A stretch of 64,000 bases of DNA, from positions 1 through 64,000 of the forward strand of contig NZ_PPXC01000013.1 of the NCBI RefSeq assembly GCF_002909445.1, written 5' to 3'. A model generated the notes under the pieces. It worked only from the letters and a program-made list of their open reading frames with translations. It had not been told where the DNA came from and did not search any database. This stretch comes from Arthrobacter glacialis. GTDB taxonomy: Bacteria; Actinomycetota; Actinomycetes; Actinomycetales; Micrococcaceae. Of the stretch, positions 16,854 to 25,010 are shown piece after piece. Both the position numbers and the translations under genes were made by a program. Position 1 is the first letter of the stretch. Every line of letters starts with the position of its first letter.

Positions 16854-18047
16854 TCAGGCGCGGCCTTGGAGTACCAGGTTCCAGTACATGAACGGCAAGC
16901 CATAGCGTTTTAGTAGCCACATGTCACGGCGTTTCTTGGTGGTGTCAATAAAGGGAAGGCTGGGGGCCCGCTGGAGTGAATAGTCGAACTCGGCCAGCAG
17001 CATCTTCCCGCGCGCCGTTGTCAGCGGGCAGGAGCAGTATCCGCTCTACCGGGCCGCCGGGATTGCACCATTGATGGCAGCCAGAAGATTCTTCAACAGC
17101 ACCGGAACCTGCTTTCGGATAGCCGCCCCGGTTTTTGAGTTCGGTGTGGATTCGGCGTCACCCAGGGCAAAAATTTCGCGGTGGCCCATGTGTTGCACAG
17201 TGGTATTGTCCACCTCCACGTACCCGGCAGGGTTGGCAGGACCGGCCAGCGGTGTGCGCTTGAGCCAGTCAGGGGCCGACTGCGGCGGCACGGTGTGCAA
17301 CTGGTCGTAGTGCAGCGATCCCCTGGTCCCCGCTCGCTGTCCGCGATGACCCCGGTCCGGGAGGAAGGGTCCACTTCGACCATTTCGCTGTTGAAGCGGA
17401 CCTCGATTCCGTAATCGGCCACCACACGCTCGAGTTCATCGGAGAAGGCCTTGACCCCGAACATGCCCGGCGTCGGAAGAACTATCACCACCCGGATGTC
17501 CTCCAGCACCCCCTGACTGCGCGAGCAGTCGGCCGCAAGGCAGGCGATCTTCCGTGGAGCTCCGGCACATTTGATCGGCCCGGACGGCTGGGTAAAGACG
17601 GCCGTGCCGGAGGTCAGGTTCTTGATCATGTTCCAGGTCTTGGGGGCAAGGTCGTAGCGGTAATTGCCTGAGGCGGCAGGCGACTCGATGGCCTCGGCCA
17701 TGCCGGGGACCTTATCCCAGTCGAGCTGGATGCCGGAGCTGACCACGTGGTAGTCGTAGCTAACCGTCCAGCCCGAGGCGAGGGGGACGCCGCGCCCGTC
17801 CGGGTCAATGTTCGTGGCAGCATCCTTGTTCCAGGCAACACTTTGGGGAATGAGGAGGACTGGGGGCGGACGGATTCCTCCTGATCGGCGCAGCCTCCCC
17901 CGACCAGGGTCCACAAAGGCTGATAGTAGTGCACGTCGCTGGGCTCGATCAGACCAATGTCTGTCCGTCCGGTCTTGCGGCGTCTCGCTGCGACACTGAC
18001 ACCGGCGTGCCGCCACCAATGCTCAGAATCTCGTGGTGGATGCTCAT
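16854..18047 (-). pseudogene. sqr: Broken sulfide:quinone oxidoreductase
   Basis: Pieces of one SQR occur in order in different frames. They are HHEILSIGGGTP (N-terminal FAD site, from ATG 18047), DIGLIEPSDVHYYQPLWTLVGGG, then WTVSYDYHVVSSGIQLDWDKVPG with active-site Cys segments (KCAGAPRKIACL) and YVEVDNTTVQHMGHREIFALGDAE. The C terminus reads [10 protein letters not shown]...[12 protein letters not shown] up to TGA at 16854. At least three frameshifts separate these, plus an in-frame TAG at 17038-17040 where Tyr is expected. SQR would oxidise sulfide at the membrane and feed persulfide to CstB. Box 3 lies 120 bp upstream. Unless the errors are sequencing artefacts, the gene is dead. Confidence 0.85.
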
Positions 18048-18167
18048 GTATAACCCTTTCGATGAACCAAGCACTGCCGCCATGCCCACAGCGGGCAGAC
18101 ACAGGATCTCCCACCCACCGGGACGGGGACCGCAGCCGGCCGGATCCGCGTAGACAAGCTGGACACT

Positions 18168-18183
18168 ATACCCATGAGGGTAT
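18168..18183. promoter_or_regulatory. CsoR/CstR-type box 3
   Basis: ATACCCATGAGGGTAT upstream of the broken SQR gene; the inverted repeat is intact although the gene is not. Confidence 0.72.
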
Positions 18184-18311
18184 CTTGATGAGATACATCT
18201 GAGAGCGGGAGCCGGCCATAGTGAGGGCAGGTAAAGTCTGCCCGCTCTCATTGGAGTGCCGCCCCAAAGGCGGGCCATGGGCGCCCGCACACTTAAAACC
18301 GGCGGCCCAAA

Positions 18312-18327
18312 ATACCCCATGGGGTAT
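18312..18327. promoter_or_regulatory. CsoR/CstR-type box 4
   Basis: ATACCCCATGGGGTAT, a perfect palindrome 39 bp before the small Cys-rich gene. Confidence 0.8.
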
Positions 18328-18365
18328 ACTGCTAAGACAATCGAATGAGATAAGGGAGCAATCAG

Positions 18366-18533
18366 ATGTGCCGTGCGGTGACATGCAAAAAATGCGGTAA
18401 GACGACGTGGGCGGGCTGCGGCCAGCACGTGGACCAGGTCATGCGCGGGGTCCCAGCCTCCCAGCGGTGCCGCGGGCACGAGCAGGAAAAGTCCTCGGGC
18501 AGGGGCTTCTTCGCCAGACTTTTCGGACGGTAG
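18366..18533 (+). CDS. Small Cys-rich zinc-ribbon-like protein (55 aa)
   Basis: The reading frame ATG 18366 to TAG 18531 follows GGGAG by 6-7 nt and encodes MCRAVTCKKCGKTTWAGCGQ, then HVDQVM and QRCRGH, ending in a basic tail. C7/C10 and C18/C35 could form a zinc ribbon; the free Cys2 and several His could handle sulfane sulfur or metal. Its promoter carries a perfect box 4, so it belongs to the persulfide regulon. Function unknown. It is followed by the 50-bp palindrome. Confidence 0.75.
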   Translation: MCRAVTCKKCGKTTWAGCGQHVDQVMRGVPASQRCRGHEQEKSSGRGFFARLFGR

Positions 18534-18560
18534 GGCCACCCTGCTGGCGCCCGGGCGTTC

Positions 18561-18610
18561 GGCATAGGGAAAGCGCCGGAGGACATGTCCTCCGGCGCTT
18601 TCCCTATGCC
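18561..18610. terminator. Perfect 50-bp palindrome, probable bidirectional terminator
   Basis: Two 25-base arms with no spacer and no mismatch: GGCATAGGGAAAGCGCC... on the left and its exact complement on the right, centred between 18585 and 18586. It lies between the Cys-rich gene and the convergent TauE gene, so it can end transcripts from both sides. Confidence 0.8.
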
Positions 18611-18647
18611 ACTTCTTTGCAGTCACTCTCAGGATTTGCTGTCACTC

Positions 18648-19412
18648 TCAAGAGAGGAGCGCCTGCATCGCGACGTAGGCGGCGATGACCAGGACCAGAA
18701 TGGCGAAGCCACGTTTGAGTGCCTTGTCGGGGATCCTGGTGCCGATCCGCCCTGCCGCGAGCGAGGCGGCCATCGCGGCTCCGGCGAAGGCCGCCGTGAC
18801 GGCCCAGGCGATCTGCAGATCACCGAGGTGGGCGGCGAAGCCGGCGGCCGAGTTGATGACGATGATGACCAGGGAGGTTCCCACGGTCAAGGCCATCGGG
18901 AGTCCGAGGACCAGGGTGAGGGCTGGGACGATCAGGAAGCCGCCGCCCACGCCGAGGAGGCCGGTCAGGAAGCCCACGACGGCGCCGGTGGCGATGGCCT
19001 TGGGCAGGCAGCTGCGCCAGTGGACCCCGCCGCCGGGCAGTGCGCAGGCGCCGCCGGCGGTTTTGGAGGGCATCAGCATCCGGATACCGGCGAAGACCAT
19101 GATCGCGGCAAAAGCCAGCAGCAGGATCTTCGGGTCCAGGAGCCGGTTGACCGCCGCGCCAAGGTACGCCGTCACGGTTCCTGCCGCGCCAATGATCAGC
19201 GCCAGTCTCCAGTTCACCCCGGTCCGCAGCCGGGGCAGCACCGCGACGGCGGAGGACGCGCCAACGACGACCAGCGAGGTCGGGATCGCCGCGGCCAGCG
19301 GCAGCCCGACCCCGTAGACCAGGGCGGGGACGGCAAGGATGGATCCGCCGCCCCCGACCAGGCCCAGCAGGGCGCCAACGATCAGCCCGAACGCCGCCGC
19401 GGTGAGGATCAT
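18648..19412 (-). CDS. TauE/SafE-family sulfite exporter-like permease (254 aa)
   Basis: Seven or eight hydrophobic segments with the duplicated glycine-rich motif of the TauE/SafE (DUF81) family: GALLGLVGGGGSILAVP near the N terminus and GFLTGLLGVGGGFLIVPALTL in the middle. ATG 19412 overlaps the rhodanese stop (ATGA). In this context it probably exports sulfite or a related sulfur anion made by CstB, which is inference. Confidence 0.88.
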   Translation of the reverse strand: MILTAAAFGLIVGALLGLVGGGGSILAVPALVYGVGLPLAAAIPTSLVVVGASSAVAVLPRLRTGVNWRLALIIGAAGTVTAYLGAAVNRLLDPKILLLAFAAIMVFAGIRMLMPSKTAGGACALPGGGVHWRSCLPKAIATGAVVGFLTGLLGVGGGFLIVPALTLVLGLPMALTVGTSLVIIVINSAAGFAAHLGDLQIAWAVTAAFAGAAMAASLAAGRIGTRIPDKALKRGFAILVLVIAAYVAMQALLS

Positions 19413-20017
19413 GCCTTGGCGTCCAGGTTCCACAGAGCCTGGTGCGCGGTGGGCTCGTTCGCGGGGCGGTTCCACGGCATCTTCGAGAGCGCCTGGCCCA
19501 TGGCGCAGCTGTTGGTCGCGGCGGAGAACGTCAGGCCGGCGCCGATCCCGCCGGCCACCAGGCCGAGTTTGGGGGAGACAAATTTCGCCGCGAGGATGCT
19601 GGCCAGCACGAGGGAACCTGCGGTCATCCGGACCTGGCGTTCCAGCGCCCAGGGGCCGCGGCCCCTGACAACATTCCCGCCCGCGGCGGCATACGCCGGG
19701 ACCCCGCCGGCCAGGACGCTGGCACCGGCCAGACCCACGGCGTCCAGGTGTTTGCGGGCCTGCTCGGCGCGGTTGCCGGACTGGCAGACCAGGACCACAC
19801 GGGTACCCAGCTTCGCTGCGAATTCTTCCGTGTGCTCGCTGAGCATGGCCAGCGGAACATGGTAGGAGCCATTGATATGCACCGCATCGAACTCGGCGCC
19901 GCTGCGCACGTCGATGACCATCAGATCATCATGGTTGTCCTCCCAGGTCTTTAGGGTTGAGGCGTCTATGGACTCTGGGGCGGATTCAACGGCATGGGTC
20001 GTGTTCAAAGTTGTCAT
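19409..20017 (-). CDS. Rhodanese with C-terminal DUF2892 membrane part (202 aa)
   Basis: Residues about 18-110 are a rhodanese domain (DVRSGAEF, catalytic Cys in VCQSGNRAEQA), followed by two membrane helices with the DUF2892 pattern ending in the conserved CAMG..L..MPWN segment. This is the YgaP-type layout, a membrane-bound sulfurtransferase. ATG 20017 was chosen because the domain begins shortly after and GAAAGAG precedes it. It is coupled to the TauE gene. Confidence 0.87.
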   Translation of the reverse strand: MTTLNTTHAVESAPESIDASTLKTWEDNHDDLMVIDVRSGAEFDAVHINGSYHVPLAMLSEHTEEFAAKLGTRVVLVCQSGNRAEQARKHLDAVGLAGASVLAGGVPAYAAAGGNVVRGRGPWALERQVRMTAGSLVLASILAAKFVSPKLGLVAGGIGAGLTFSAATNSCAMGQALSKMPWNRPANEPTAHQALWNLDAKA

Positions 20018-20174
20018 TGTCTCTTTCGGTGCAGCTGGAACATTTTTGGTGGTGGCGCCGCACTTGCGGGTAGCCTCCGCCCGTCTCCCTGTCGCGAAGC
20101 TGCAGGACAAGGTCCGGGCAGGTGGGAGCCTTGACGGCATCTGGGGATATGCCGCCCGGGCGGTCTGGGGCGGG

Positions 20175-20477
20175 TCAGCTGATGGGCAGGCCCGCGGCTG
20201 TCCAGTCGAGCATTCCGCCGGGCACAGTGTAGGCGGTAAAACCTGCAGCTGTCAGCTGCTCCGCGGCTACTGCACTCCGGCGCCCGCTGCGGCACACGGT
20301 AATCACGGGACGGGATCTGTCCAGCTCGTTCAGGCGGCTGACCAGTTCTGCCAGGGCGATGTGAGTCGCGCCGGAGATCATGCCCTCGGCGACCTCATCG
20401 GATTCGCGGACATCCACAATCTGGGCGTCGCTGCCGCCCTTGAGCTGCTCCGCCAGTTGCTGCGGGGTGATCTCCAT
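20175..20477 (-). CDS. Single-domain rhodanese (100 aa)
   Basis: One complete rhodanese domain: ITPQQLAEQL, DVRESDEVAEGMISGATHI, and the active-site loop CRSGRRS, ending PGGMLDW. The length is that of GlpE/PspE-like proteins. Box 5 lies 125 bp upstream. It is the first gene of a minus-strand run (rhodanese, rhodanese-DUF2892, TauE). Confidence 0.9.
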   Translation of the reverse strand: MEITPQQLAEQLKGGSDAQIVDVRESDEVAEGMISGATHIALAELVSRLNELDRSRPVITVCRSGRRSAVAAEQLTAAGFTAYTVPGGMLDWTAAGLPIS

Positions 20478-20601
20478 GTTCTAGACCTTTCAGTAGGAAG
20501 GGGCATTGGTTTGCAGTAGTAACGGGGGCGCGCTTGAGCCGGTTGATGGTGCGGCGTTTGCCGGAGTTCCGCGCCGGCTGGGCATCTACCCTTCCATCAT
20601 G

Positions 20602-20617
20602 ATACCCCCTAGGGTAT
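20602..20617. promoter_or_regulatory. CsoR/CstR-type box 5
   Basis: ATACCCCCTAGGGTAT upstream of the minus-strand rhodanese-TauE operon; 41 bp from box 6 in the same divergent promoter region. Confidence 0.8.
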
Positions 20618-20657
20618 AAAAGCAAGCCAGGAGGACTCCCTTCCGATTCTTGCGAAA

Positions 20658-20687
20658 ATACCCCATGGGGTATAATATTTGGACATG
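20658..20687 (+). promoter_or_regulatory. Box 6 and leaderless-type promoter
   Basis: ATACCCCATGGGGTAT at 20658-20673 overlaps the -10 element TATAAT at 20671-20676. The thioredoxin ATG is at 20685, only 8 nt after the -10, so transcription should begin at or within a base or two of the start codon. No ribosome site is present. Confidence 0.72.
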
Positions 20688-21050
20688 GCAACCATCGACC
20701 TCTCCGAAAAGACCTTCCACGAGACCCTTACCGGCAACGACATCGTGCTGGTGGACTTCTGGGCAGCCTGGTGCGGGCCCTGCCGGATGTTCGCTCCCAC
20801 CTTCAGCAAAGCCTCGGAAACCCACGCGGACGTTGTCTTCGCGAAGGTCGACACCGAAGCCGAGCCCGGGCTCTCAGCCGCCGCCCGCATCACCTCCATC
20901 CCTACCCTGATGGCCTTCCGCGGCGGAATACACGTCTTCTCCCAGCCCGGCGCGATGAACGCGACCGGACTCGAGCAACTGATCACCGGCATCAAAGAGT
21001 TGGACATGGACCAGGTCCGGGCGACGGTCGCAGCGAACCCGGCATCCTGA
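20685..21050 (+). CDS. Thioredoxin (121 aa)
   Basis: Classic thioredoxin fold with the active site WAAWCGPCRMFAP near residues 28-40 and the cis-Pro loop ITSIPTLMAF. ATG 20685 is used; the mRNA is probably leaderless. Box 6 overlaps its promoter, placing it in the persulfide regulon, where thioredoxin would reduce protein persulfides or take sulfur from rhodaneses (inferred). Confidence 0.92.
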   Translation: MATIDLSEKTFHETLTGNDIVLVDFWAAWCGPCRMFAPTFSKASETHADVVFAKVDTEAEPGLSAAARITSIPTLMAFRGGIHVFSQPGAMNATGLEQLITGIKELDMDQVRATVAANPAS

Positions 21051-21203
21051 GACGCGCCAGGCGGCGGTCCCGGGAGCCCCACGGCATGCCGGACCGGGGC
21101 CCATGAGCACGCACGAGCGGCTGAGCCGTCTTCGCAGGCCTGCGGCAGCACCCAGCCGGCCACGGCCCCGGACCCCGAGCAGGGAAACAGCCAGGAAACG
21201 GAC

Positions 21204-21815
21204 ATGGATAAGAACAGCCGGATCGAGCAGGAACTCCAGGGCGGGGATCAGCGGGGAAGTACCCGTGGCCGGCGGCCACGGTCCCTGGGCGCTGACTGGC
21301 GTCAACTTCGCCACTGGCAGTGGTCCCGGGTGGCGGCAGCCGGCACCGCCGCCGCCGCCGCCGCCGCCGCGGCTGGTGTGCTCTCAATGAACGGCATGAT
21401 GACAGAAATGCGTACACCGTGGTGGTCTGTAGTGATCGTCGCGGCCGGGTCGCTTCTCACGGGACTGGTAGCCGGAAGTTACATCAGGGCACCCATCGGG
21501 GCCGAGGCCACGCTCTGTGATACCCGCTGGCCGGTGCTCGGCCTCACCGCACTGGTGATCGCAACGTCCACAGGCCGCAGGACTCCGGCAGCCCACCTGT
21601 TCACCGGCGCTGCCCCCGCAGTGCTGGCCGGGGCAATCCAGCCTGCCTTCGCGCTCCTGTCCCTGGCCCTGCTGGGCTGGGCGCTGCGGGAGCGCCTCGA
21701 ACTCGAGCGGAGGGCCGTATCGGCCACCACCGGCGGGGATGCAGGAGATGCGTGCACTACCTGCCGGCCGCTTTTCCCCACCAGGCCGGGCCCGTCGGGC
21801 GGGACGGACCCCTGA
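21204..21815 (+). CDS. Hypothetical membrane protein with alanine run (203 aa)
   Basis: A basic N-terminal 40 residues, then a helix made largely of a GCC-repeat alanine tract (around 21345-21370), then three or four further hydrophobic segments and a Cys-pair tail (CTTC). AGGAAACGGAC precedes ATG 21204. No family recognised. It lies 153 bp after thioredoxin on the same strand. Confidence 0.6.
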   Translation: MDKNSRIEQELQGGDQRGSTRGRRPRSLGADWRQLRHWQWSRVAAAGTAAAAAAAAAGVLSMNGMMTEMRTPWWSVVIVAAGSLLTGLVAGSYIRAPIGAEATLCDTRWPVLGLTALVIATSTGRRTPAAHLFTGAAPAVLAGAIQPAFALLSLALLGWALRERLELERRAVSATTGGDAGDACTTCRPLFPTRPGPSGGTDP

Positions 21816-21827
21816 CGACAGCGGGCA

Positions 21828-22214
21828 TCACAGCCGGACGTATGCCCACCCTTCCCCCTGCCGTGTCGCCAGATGCGCAATGGCCGCCGGCACGGAACCG
21901 ACGCCGGGAAGAAGCTGCCCCGGTGTCAGTTCCACCGAACCCATGCTGTTACCGCAAGCAAGAATCCGGATGCCCTGGCCCATGGCCTCGCTGACGGGCT
22001 TCGTCAGCGTTGAACCCGTAACCAACAGACCCACCCCAGGGCCCTGCACAACGACCTCAACAGGGACATCCGGCGCCAAGGCTGCCACCGCGTTTGCCGC
22101 ACTGCGCAGCACGCCAGCAAGCCCGGAACTCCCGCCCTGCCCTGCACTATGGATCAAAAGCCCCCTCAAGGCATCAGCTTCCGGGGTATCGTTCGAAACG
22201 TTGCTGTCCGGCAT
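21828..22214 (-). CDS. DsrE-family protein (128 aa)
   Basis: The DsrE/DsrF-like pattern is visible: VEVVVQGPGVGLLV, then GIRILACGNSM with the conserved Cys, and a C-terminal LLPGVGSVPAAIAHLATRQGEGWAYV. Such proteins carry or transfer sulfane sulfur. ATG 22214 follows AAGGAGCG. It is convergent with the membrane protein and lies 286 bp from the next gene, a stretch in which I see nothing. Confidence 0.82.
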   Translation of the reverse strand: MPDSNVSNDTPEADALRGLLIHSAGQGGSSGLAGVLRSAANAVAALAPDVPVEVVVQGPGVGLLVTGSTLTKPVSEAMGQGIRILACGNSMGSVELTPGQLLPGVGSVPAAIAHLATRQGEGWAYVRL

Positions 22215-22499
22215 GAGCGCTCCTTCAACATTGCCAGTGCCAACCTTCGGACCGGGCACAACCTGCGGTGGTCATACCATTGCATGCTATGCCAAAGATG
22301 AGAACGTCTTTTGTGAACAGGAACCCCTTGACACAGAGAAGCGCATAGCCTTGACAGCGGCCCTGGCCCGCAGGGTGGCTTGCCGTAGCCGCCGCAGAAG
22401 TCCTAAGTTATCTGATTACCTCTGTGGTGATGCCGAAACTTAGGCTAACGCCCCAGGTACGCAGCCACCGCTGACCCTTGCCGTGACAGCAACCGGCGG

Positions 22500-22934
22500 T
22501 CACGCGGTCCGTTCCGTGGGCATGGCCAGGGTAACCCAGTCATGCATTCCGCCCCTGTAGTATGCCAAGGCGGAGGCCGGATACCCGGCTTCCAGCAGTG
22601 CCCGGACAGCCGCCGGGGACTGCGGGCACTGCGGGCCGTTGCAGAAGAACACGCTCATCCGGGAAGGGTCGAGTTGATCCTTGGACTCGAGGATGCGGTC
22701 ATGGGGGATGTTAACTGCCCCTGGAATCGTGATCCCGGCCCTGGAGCCTGGCACACGGGTGTCGACTAGGACCGCGCCGACGCTGAGCGAGTCCAGGAGC
22801 TCGAGCTCTCCAAGGGTGACCACCCCGGGCGCGCACTGCAGCGGCTGCAGCTCTCCCCATGTCGTGTCCACCGATACCAGATCCGGTTCGCCCTCCACCT
22901 CCCGGGGCACGCTGGCTGGATCTTGAGAACGCAT
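22500..22934 (-). CDS. Rhodanese-like protein (144 aa)
   Basis: One rhodanese domain with the active-site loop FFCNGPQCPQS and the end YYRGGMHDWVTL; DTRVPGSRAGITIPGAVNIPH matches the N-terminal half of the domain. The CNGPxC loop is typical of a rhodanese subgroup with a second Cys. ATG 22934 follows AAGG; an upper ATG at 22973 is possible. It is the third rhodanese of the island, with no box nearby. Confidence 0.78.
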   Translation of the reverse strand: MRSQDPASVPREVEGEPDLVSVDTTWGELQPLQCAPGVVTLGELELLDSLSVGAVLVDTRVPGSRAGITIPGAVNIPHDRILESKDQLDPSRMSVFFCNGPQCPQSPAAVRALLEAGYPASALAYYRGGMHDWVTLAMPTERTA

Positions 22935-23156
22935 TCTGGACCTTCGCTTTATTACAGCTGGCTCGACTCCCATGAGGCCCAGTCTAATGCCGCTGTGCGC
23001 GCCTCGGCAGGATTCCACCGGCGTAGCCGGTGGAATCCTGCTCGTGATCGCAAACGATAGTTACCGTAGCCCATCCGACAATGGCCTAGCGCTACTTTTA
23101 CGTGCGACGGTTCCGGGCCCCCGCCCTCCAAGCGCCTGACAAGAGTGGTATCGGAA

Positions 23157-23729
23157 CTAGGAGACCGTGAGTTGGGTGTACATTCCAGCGGCATAGTGAC
23201 CGGGGAGGTTGCAGAGCAGTTCATAACGCCCAGGTGCCAACGTGAGGGTGACCCAGCCTGAGGAACCGGACACGATTCCCTGGCCGGCGCCTTGAGCACA
23301 TGTATTGGATGCTTCACCGACGCTCCCGGCTTCATCGATCTTGGCGTCACCGCCAATCGGGCGCGTGCCGGCGACCTGATCGGACGGAAGCGGCAGGACC
23401 ACCAGTTCATGACTGATATTGCCCCCGTTGGTCACCAGAAAGGACACCGTCCCCCGGGGCACGGTGGCACGGTCCGCGGTCAGACGCATCGCCCCGCCAT
23501 TCATTATGCCGTTTCGTTGGCCCATCATGGGTCCGCCCATGTTCGTTAGGGAGACGTTCACCACCGGCCCGGGAAGATCGGGTGCCGCACAATTCTGACG
23601 GGACGCGAATCCGTTGCCGCCGGCAGTCGCCCCGCCCACGACTCCGATAACAACGACAGACAGGGCTGTCATGATGAGGGTGACTAAGACCCCGAAAATG
23701 ACCTGCCCACGTCGGGATTGGGGCTTCAT
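23157..23729 (-). CDS. Membrane-anchored cupredoxin (190 aa)
   Basis: An N-terminal membrane helix (about 10-32), then a plastocyanin-like domain with the blue-copper ligands visible: His in NISHELVVLPL, then Cys, His and Met in LLCNLPGHYAAGMYTQL. It probably carries electrons or binds copper outside the cell. Coupled to the upstream SHOCT gene (ATGA). Confidence 0.87.
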   Translation of the reverse strand: MKPQSRRGQVIFGVLVTLIMTALSVVVIGVVGGATAGGNGFASRQNCAAPDLPGPVVNVSLTNMGGPMMGQRNGIMNGGAMRLTADRATVPRGTVSFLVTNGGNISHELVVLPLPSDQVAGTRPIGGDAKIDEAGSVGEASNTCAQGAGQGIVSGSSGWVTLTLAPGRYELLCNLPGHYAAGMYTQLTVS

Positions 23730-23980
23730 TCCGGATGCCGAAGCGCGGAGCGGCGTGCGGTGTATTCCGTTTCGTCGATCTCACCTCGGGCGAACCGCTC
23801 GTGCAGAATACGCTCCGCGTCGTAATGCGGGGGCCGCACGGGGCCTGGTCCTTGATGTGGAGGGGTGCGCCGAAGCAAGAGAATGACGACGGTGACCACG
23901 CCTCCCCAGAACACCAACATCATGAGTGCCATCGCTATCCAGGCACCTGCACCCCAGCCGTTCCCGTCCCATCCATACAT
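23726..23980 (-). CDS. SHOCT-domain small membrane protein, second copy (84 aa)
   Basis: Trp/Gly-rich start, one membrane helix (about 14-37) and the SHOCT motif AERILHERFARGEIDETEYTARRSAL. Same layout as the 12470-12742 gene. GGAGTCAGG precedes the ATG. First gene of a two-gene unit with the cupredoxin. Confidence 0.82.
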   Translation of the reverse strand: MYGWDGNGWGAGAWIAMALMMLVFWGGVVTVVILLLRRTPPHQGPGPVRPPHYDAERILHERFARGEIDETEYTARRSALRHPE

Positions 23981-24433
23981 CCTGACTCCGTCCCATGCCT
24001 ACGTGTTGACCAGCCTTTGGTTGGAGTCTATTGCCTCCGTGGCCCGACGGAACAGGGTCCAAGGTCCTCAAACGGGTTCCCGCATCTCATCGCTACTTTG
24101 AGTGGATCACTTCATGGGCGTCCGCGGCTTCGAAATCGTCCCCTGACGGGTGATGCCGGACCCGGAGCGCAGCCGTATGCCGGGGACGTGCGTGCCGGAG
24201 GCACAGCGTCGAGGCCGTTAGTTCGCTGCCGCCCGGAGCCACGACCCTCGGGCTATGCCGATTGACCGGACAGGGACTCGCCGGCCCCGCAATTCCGGCG
24301 GACCCCTCGGCTGACCAGTCATCACGTGAATGATCCTCCCACCACGACAAATCGGACAGCTGGCTCCAGGACGACCACGGGCTTCACAGCAGTCACTCCC
24401 TCGGCCGGCCGTCACTGGCAAGTCGGGCGGACC
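23981..24433. other. Non-coding or decayed stretch
   Basis: No convincing gene, RNA or repeat. The minus-strand frames here lack a ribosome site and have biased Arg/Pro/Ser composition. It ends at the DUF302 fragment. Confidence 0.4.
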
Positions 24434-24493
24434 TCAGGCGGTTTCGAGGTCCTTCAGGGCTGCAAGGAGCCGGTGATCGGCGTCGGTGGCGCG
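24434..24493 (-). pseudogene. 3' fragment of a second DUF302 gene
   Basis: On the minus strand it reads ATDADHRLLAALKDLETA then stop, nearly identical to the C terminus of the DUF302 protein at 10499-10909 (ATDADHRLLAAMKELETA). The similarity stops at about 24493; the rest of the gene is gone. Confidence 0.8.
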
Positions 24494-24574
24494 CCTGGCG
24501 AAGAACCTCATTGTGGGGAGAATCAATCCATGATTGGTCTGGCGTATGGGCCGGAGGTCGTGGTTTGCTGGAAT

Positions 24575-24962
24575 CTCTCACTTCAATCCCAATGACAAAG
24601 CCTTCCCCTCGGTCACTGTCCGTCTGCCCATGCCGACCGCGGATCCAATGCTTCTCACGAAAGCAGCTCACGCCCTAGCTCCGCACATTGTGGATGGTGT
24701 CAGATATCCCAGGGCCGGCATCATGGTCACCGATCTCAAACCCACCGGGAACCAATCGCCCCTGTCCTTTTCCGTCAATGCTCACGAAGAAAAACACATC
24801 GGCACCCTGTTGGAAGACGTATCCAAGGAATACGGCCGCGGCGCCATCGGTCTAGGGGCAGCCGGCGTCAAGGGAGGGCCCGACTGGAGCATGAAAAGAG
24901 GGATGCTTTCACCCCGTTACACCACGCACTGGGATGAGCTGCCCATCGCCAAGGCCTCCTAG
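24575..24962 (+). pseudogene. umuC: 3' fragment of umuC (DNA polymerase V subunit)
   Basis: About 128 residues match the C terminus of actinobacterial UmuC/DinB-type polymerases: FPSVTVRLPMPTADPMLLTKAA, ARAGIMVTDLKP, then EEKHIGTLLEDV and the terminal SPRYTTHWDELPIAKA. The catalytic palm and fingers are absent and there is no start codon with a ribosome site. It abuts the DUF302 fragment, on the opposite strand, at about 24500-24575. Confidence 0.82.
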
Positions 24963-25010
24963 AACTCACCCCAACACCACAGCTAGCTCCTTGCCTGGTA
25001 TCGAGTGAAA

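Noticed and set aside
18585-19865. 426-codon plus-strand frame
   Set aside because: Antisense to TauE and rhodanese genes and composed mainly of Gly, Asp, Gln and Arg repeats.
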